From: Pohlia nutans
Taxonomy: Eukaryota; Streptophyta; Bryopsida; Bryales; Mniaceae
NCBI GenBank assembly: GCA_022496805.1
Contig: CM040100.1
Coordinates: 18,009,009-18,073,008 of the forward strand
DNA length: 64,000 nt
Direction of reading: 5' to 3'
The translations under genes and the position numbers were made by a program. Positions 58,764 through 64,000 of this stretch are shown piece by piece; the first letter of the stretch is position 1; every line of letters starts with the position of its first letter. The notes beneath the pieces were generated by a model, which was not told the origin of the DNA, ran no database searches, and was given only the letters and a program-made list of their open reading frames with translations.

Positions 58764-60211
58764 GAGATAAAGAGTTTATTTTATTGATGAGGGAGTTAAA
58801 TTTATGAGCAAAGGAAAGGGGTCCTAACTACTCTATTCAAGAATGTTATGAAGGTATCTATAAGGTATAAGAGATTACGATTTCAAACTCTCCTTCAATG
58901 TTTGCACTAAGGGGACAAATTTTCACCCTAATCTAATGTGGTACATGATACGCCAAGTGGAATACATGCTAAACTCTTGAAGGTTATATTTTACCCTTTA
59001 GTTATAATCTTTGAAACATCCATATGTTGAAAGGAAATAATGAAGGAATTTAAACCAAGGAGGAAGGTGGGATCTTTATACTTGTCATTTATCCCTTGAA
59101 GGTTATATTTTTTCTCTTTATATGAACAAACTCTCAACTTGGAGGGCAATATCTAACCTTAGACTACTAGAAAGGACATGCAAATCTATCACTCCTCATT
59201 GGCTTGGAAGTTTTTGCCTTTGTCTTGTTTTGCTGCGCTGTGGGATTTGGATGCAACGACTTGAATGGAGGACCTTGACCCGACCATAGAATCGCCCAAC
59301 AAGGCCGTTGATTGGTCAATGGGGGAAGGGAGAATGGACCAGTCTCGCATGGGAAGATCCTGCATGTGAGCCAGGTTTGACGAGCTATGCATATATTGAT
59401 CTCTTTGCCGTGTTAGCGTTGTGCTACATATTTAATCGAATATTTCCAAATACACCCTAAGTTTCTGTTGGAAAGAACTAGTTTGAACTGGGCTTGAGAT
59501 GCTCTAAACACATAAACCTCCTGAGAAACCACCCTTTTTGTACAACAATTTTGAAGTCACTTTATTTGTGTCACTATGTATTAATAATGTACATATCACA
59601 AAATTTTAAATGTAAGACACTTATATATAGTAATTACAAAGTGACACACATAATCACATTGCACAAATATGGTGGTTTACCTTATACACTACTCTAGTGC
59701 ATGGACAAAAACTCCATTTATTTATTTATTTTTTAAATCATGTAAAGGACAATAAATTTAAGTACAGAAATTGACATTGTGACGGGAATCTTCAAACCTT
59801 GTGCATTCAAAGATGCTCTTATAATATGCAATCAATTCATCAAAATAAATGTGAAGTTGTAGGGGAGTAAATTCAATGCTCTGAGTGCTATGGATTCCAT
59901 TACTTTCAACTGTATTTCAACTAATGCCCATGATCTCTGACATATTGCTGTACTCAATACGCACACACTTGGCATGTCATTCCATGTTAGAATTTAAGGT
60001 AAATCACTCTATTTTGCCATGTGACTATTCGCATGTGGAGCAAGGAAATATGTGTTATTTCGATTTCAACACAACACTATACATATTGTTTGGATTTCTA
60101 ACACAATGAAAAATATAGTAGAGATGTGCTCATAAAGACCCATTCTCAATAAAATGCATTGTCTATTACGCAGTTTCACTTCAAATTTGATGAAATTACA
60201 CTTTTAGAATG
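58764..60211. other. Intergenic, no gene supported
   Basis: 59189-59392 on the - strand has a 67-codon frame (starting MHSSSNLAHMQDLPMRDW) with higher GC than its surroundings. No family recognised; it may be a transposon or gene scrap. Confidence 0.35.
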
Positions 60212-60759
60212 TTAACCCTTTAACGTCCCAATCCATCACTGATTTCAAAGATGTGTTATAAAATGTTTGATGATTCACAAAAATGGAGTGGATATACAAA
60301 CAATGGTTGTAAATCTCAATGTGGAGATCACATCTGTACGATTGGATTTATCAAAAAAATTATTAATATTTTTAAATTAGTTTTGCAAGGTTTTCTTTTG
60401 AAATTCAATTAAAAATCCCAAATTAACAAATTTTTATTGAAATTTTTTGTTACGAATTTGGAATAACATGCACTATGTGATGGTATAATTTCCATTATTT
60501 GATTCTACTTATTTTGGAAAATCATATTTAAGATCTCACTTTTTGAACTAAGAATGAAACTTGACATAAACCAATTCTGTGGATTTTCAAAAAATCACAA
60601 GATCTTATTTTGAAGATCCATACCGTACAAATGATAGTCAACTAGCTCAAGAACCAAGAGAATTTTGAATGGATGAAAAATTGTCGCTAGCTACAAAAAT
60701 GCAGCAACTGAAATTCATCCGGCGTCCACATTCTGGACGCAAGCGCGTTAAAGGGTTAA
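60212..60759. mobile_element. TTAA MITE, 548-bp family, copy 2 (reverse)
   Basis: Edges TTAACCCTTTAACGTCCC and GCGCGTTAAAGGGTTAA. The perfect hairpin CGTCCA/TGGACG at 60723-60739 is 20 nt from the right edge. Confidence 0.85.
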
Positions 60760-60867
60760 CAGTGGGGGATTTAAGCTACATTCTTTTTACTAATAAAAAT
60801 GCTTTCAACGTGAAGATACTCACATTTGAAAATAATAAACAGCTCAAAATTTTCCCATTTTTTGCAT

Positions 60868-61385
60868 GGGGGTGCACTCTTTATTAAACCTTGAAATCAC
60901 GTGCGTTCATGACCCACTTTAAAATACCCCTTGTACAGTTAGAATATTCTTATATTTGTTCATGTATTTTTTTGGATTTTGAAAAAATGCTAAAGTGGCG
61001 ATATAAAATACAATGGTGTAGCCAAATATTTTCATATTCATTTATATTTTGGATAGAACTATCTTTTCATCCACATATTTGGATGACTTTCATTAAAAAG
61101 TGGCAATTTCTTTTGATTTATTTTGAAAAAATTGGAACAATCTAGCATCTTCATCCATTTTTTCTTCAATTTTTTTCCTTCAAGCTTAGTGCATGCCAAT
61201 TATTTTTGGTGCTCTTTTGCATTTAAATGCCTAAAGAGAAATCACTGATGTATAATGTAAATACACAACCCTATTTTCAACCCTAAATATGCTTCTTGTA
61301 TATATACATAGTATGGTGGTTTTCAAATTAATCCCCCTCTTGTGTACGCACGTGATTCCTCACACAAAAAAAAGAGTGCACCCCC
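60868..61385. mobile_element. GTGCACT-type TIR element, complete short form
   Basis: Ends GGGGGTGCACTCTTTATT and AAGAGTGCACCCCC with subterminal CACGTG(C/A) motifs. It serves as the reference for the 2.9-kb element at 27953-30839. Confidence 0.7.
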
Positions 61386-61664
61386 TGTGTTTTTTTGGTC
61401 CTTTTAAATACTCCTTTGCACATTTTGACCATTTTTATTCAATCTAACTAACATTTTTTTCTTCAATCGAGGAAGAGAATTCCCAATCTTAGTTTCTTTC
61501 AATCCAAATTTTGATTTGAAAATAGTTAATTTTTTTATAATTTTGAATTAGAAAAATTTCAAATTTGGTTTTAAAGTTTTAAATGTGATTTTTTTTCAAC
61601 AAAAGCTAATTTTTTCTTCAAACAATTAGTAACTTCATCTTCATTTTGTGAGTTTTCCACTTGG

Positions 61665-61925
61665 GGAGTGCACTCTACATTATGTTTAAGAATCACATGT
61701 GTTCATGACCCCCTCTAAAACCCCCCTGTATACGAGGGGTTATATGTTTAAAACCTTTGTATACATATCTATTCCATGCTAAATATATGTTTAATGTAAG
61801 TATGCGTCAATATATTTAGCTCTAAATATGTTTATTGTATGTACGTCATACGTAGTGTTCAAATTAATACCCTTTATGTGCACTCACGTATACTTGTACG
61901 TGTTTAATTCAGCACATACTGAGGC
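61665..61925. mobile_element. GTGCACT-type element, reverse copy
   Basis: Contains GAGTGCACTCTACATTATGT, TCATGACCCC, GTATACA and a decayed right end. Related to 18455-18802 and 20203-20466. Confidence 0.6.
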
Positions 61926-62302
61926 TTTCCAAGCATATAAAAAGATTATAGAATTTGGAACAAAATGAGCGTAATATGCGTCAATTCCTTTGGGACTGGA
62001 TCTTTTTGAGCCGAACTATATGTCATGTCTGACACTTTTTTCCGACTTGACGTTGTATTAGATGTATGACGTCTAAAGTCGACTGTCTCATTAGACAAGT
62101 GTCAAATATGTTAAAAATTTAGACAAAACATTTCAAACATCCAAGAATATTCAGTGTATATTTTAAGAATACGTTTGTCTGATAGACGGGGAGGTATACT
62201 AGACTAGACGTCTGCAATGCCGTATTCGACAGTATGTCTAGTTGTCAAGTAAGACAATCCTAACCATGCACCAAAATTTGTTTTTTGGTGCAAGGGCCTC
62301 AA

Positions 62303-62722
62303 GGAGTGCACTTAAAGTTAAGACTAGGAATCTCGTGAGTGCATACTTTTGACCCCCCCCCTCCCCCCCCCCTATGTATGTACTAAAAGTTCATCTAAAA
62401 ATTGTAAAAAAATTATGAAGTTGTTAAACACAATCTAAAGTTCTTGTTGTGTAAATTTCAAAAAATAATCACTTGTAAATATTTTTAAATTGATTTTAGA
62501 AGCAAAAAACAACACATTTTAGTTCAAACTTCTATCATTTTTTTAATAAGATTTTAAAAACTTTTGGTCTTGAAATTTATACCAAATGATAAATATATAC
62601 ATAATGATTTGGCACCTAAAAAATCTTAATTTAAAAACTATTTTAAGGCCAAGTATTGAAGGGGGTATGCTATTAAAACGCACTCACGTGTATTCCTAAT
62701 CTTAACTTTAAGTGCATTCCCC
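62303..62722. mobile_element. GTGCACT-type element, 420 bp
   Basis: Ends GGAGTGCACTTAAAGTTAAG and CTTAACTTTAAGTGCATTCC are inverted repeats. Contains the poly-C tract at 62352-62372. Confidence 0.65.
62352..62372. repeat. Poly-C tract
   Basis: Two runs of nine to ten C separated by one T. The - strand is G-rich and could form a quadruplex. Confidence 0.9.
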
Positions 62723-64000
62723 AGGGCAAGGGCATTAATTAATTAATATTGGTTGAGGGGCAGTGTGACGTGGAGGGTACAATTGAATTTCGATGTCAGA
62801 ATTTGACAGCTCCACATTCTTGTAATCCAATTGCAAGAGAGTCTGTTGTCCGCCAACTCGGCACTCAGTTACACCAATCTGCTATTGTAGAACTATTGAG
62901 TTGGCAAGTTCACATGACAAAATTTGATTTGCTAGAAAAATATATCTCTCACGTATGTTGTCGAGGTTTCCCGCGAGGTCCATCGGATGTGCACTGGATC
63001 ACCGATTTTGAGCCTCTCAGATCATAGGAATTGGTAAATAAATTGCGCACGATGTGTTTGTGGTAACAATGATGACAAAGTTTTGAACTTTTGGAAAGAG
63101 AGACAAGGGTTTTGTTGGTAGGGGAAATTTGGAGGATGATGGAGGGTTTGGTGAATGTGAGCGACGATGTAAGAATTAGGTTTAATAGCGAGATGGGAGT
63201 TCACGGTTTATGGTAGCTTCTTGCTCATGTCGAACGACGCGTTCCACTGGGGAGCCGAAAGCTTGCTATAGGTATATGTGTGAATTCACATGTGTGAATT
63301 CTTTGAAATTTGAGAGCTAATTGTGTTGTTATCTTTTTTTCTCTGGACATATGATGTTGGTGATGTACTCTTCCAAGAACGCTCCTTGTCCTTGTAAGTT
63401 CCTGCTCTCTAATTACAATCCTTGCCATTGTTGCCTCTAAACCCCAAAACTCTAGTTCGGTAACAATTCTATTTTTCTCACAATGCTTTAAGAGCACAAA
63501 CCCCAAGGGGTGCACTACGATATCCTGTATGAAACCATATGAGTGAAAAAAAGGAGTATTAATTGTGGGGTGAACTTATAAAATATACATAAGCTTAGGG
63601 TATTACTTTGTTCAATTTCATAAATATACATAGCCAATTTTTAATGTGATAAGAGTTATAAGTTTACATGTAGGGCCATTCCCTTATATAACATGTAGGT
63701 AGGAAGTAATTCTCAAGCTTCTTCATTGAAAAGATTTAAAAAGAGAACGGCCAAGCAAATCAAAAGCATTGACAACTATAACTTGGTATTTAGGAAGGGT
63801 TTATAGAATGTGTAGAAAAATTGCTACTATAGGTGGGTCGAATATAGAGAACCAATTGATTTGTTGAATCAACCATCTCATATGGAGATTGGATTGTGTT
63901 GGTACCAAAAAGATCATGGATCACTATGAACTTATGACATGACAGATCATATCATGGTAAACTTAGAAACTATTATTGCACTAGCTACAATAACTTTTGT
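62723..64000. other. Right end of window, no gene supported
   Basis: Short frames occur on both strands (62749-63027 +, 63225-63515 -), but I recognise no domain, and splice context is absent. A GTGCACT-type end appears at about 63509. Confidence 0.4.

Noticed and set aside
84..60759. TTAA elements as Tc1/mariner (TA duplication, ends ACCC)
   Set aside because: Because TTAA is palindromic, a TA duplication with A as the first element base fits the junctions equally well. However, the outer T and A are present at nearly all edges, including the empty site, so TTAA as the target is the simpler reading. Not fully excluded.
1..64000. CRISPR arrays, bacterial operons, rRNA, tRNA genes, LTR retrotransposons
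   Set aside because: No regular spacer arrays, Shine-Dalgarno-led operons or complete tRNA cloverleaf seen. No paired LTRs with gag-pol coding were recognised; the repeats here are MITE-type.

Overview
The window looks like nuclear DNA of a land plant. It has long, AT-rich intergenic stretches, genes split by GT-AG introns, TTTAGGG-type telomeric repeats inside the chromosome, plant MITE families (Stowaway, CACTA-like and PIF/Harbinger-like), and plant or plastid proteins. Introns up to about 1.5 kb, sparse genes and a diverged ATG9 suggest a large-genome non-seed plant such as a lycophyte. That placement is a guess.

I can reconstruct four genes exon by exon. (1) A protein with two WRC zinc-binding domains, + strand, CDS 8589-10845, three exons, with a TATA box near 7293. 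(2) ATG9, the autophagy membrane scramblase, - strand, about 16649-26572, ten exons. It carries a frameshift in exon 4, a 30-bp in-frame tandem duplication and one apparent GC-AG intron, so it may be a failing copy. (3) An organelle-type mTERF protein, + strand, 32500-34164, two exons. (4) 15-cis-zeta-carotene isomerase (Z-ISO) of carotenoid synthesis, + strand, 37966-41941, five exons. I also see a broken strictosidine-synthase-like fragment (28697-29015) interrupted by telomeric repeats, and two small two-exon ORFs of unknown function (35041-35581 + and 55169-55744 -). The genes do not form a functional cluster.

Most of the rest is mobile-element debris. The main discovery is a set of at least a dozen non-autonomous elements bounded by TTAA, with ends TTAA-CCC...GGG-TTAA (the piggyBac signature). 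They carry a 17-nt hairpin (6-bp stem, 5-nt loop) exactly 20 nt in from one end. Seven copies have perfect stems, but with three different stem sequences in different families, so the geometry is kept while the sequence changes. One insertion can be compared with an empty copy of the same site inside the window, which shows a single TTAA becoming two.

Layout: 1-7 kb repeats (TTAA element, large inverted repeat, PIF-like MITE, minisatellite); 7.3-11.5 kb WRC gene; 11.5-16.6 kb repeats; 16.6-26.6 kb ATG9; 28-31 kb a long TIR element holding the gene fragment; 31.4-32.1 kb SINE-like repeat with a TTAA element; 32.5-35.6 kb mTERF and a small ORF; 38-42 kb Z-ISO; 42-64 kb almost only repeats.
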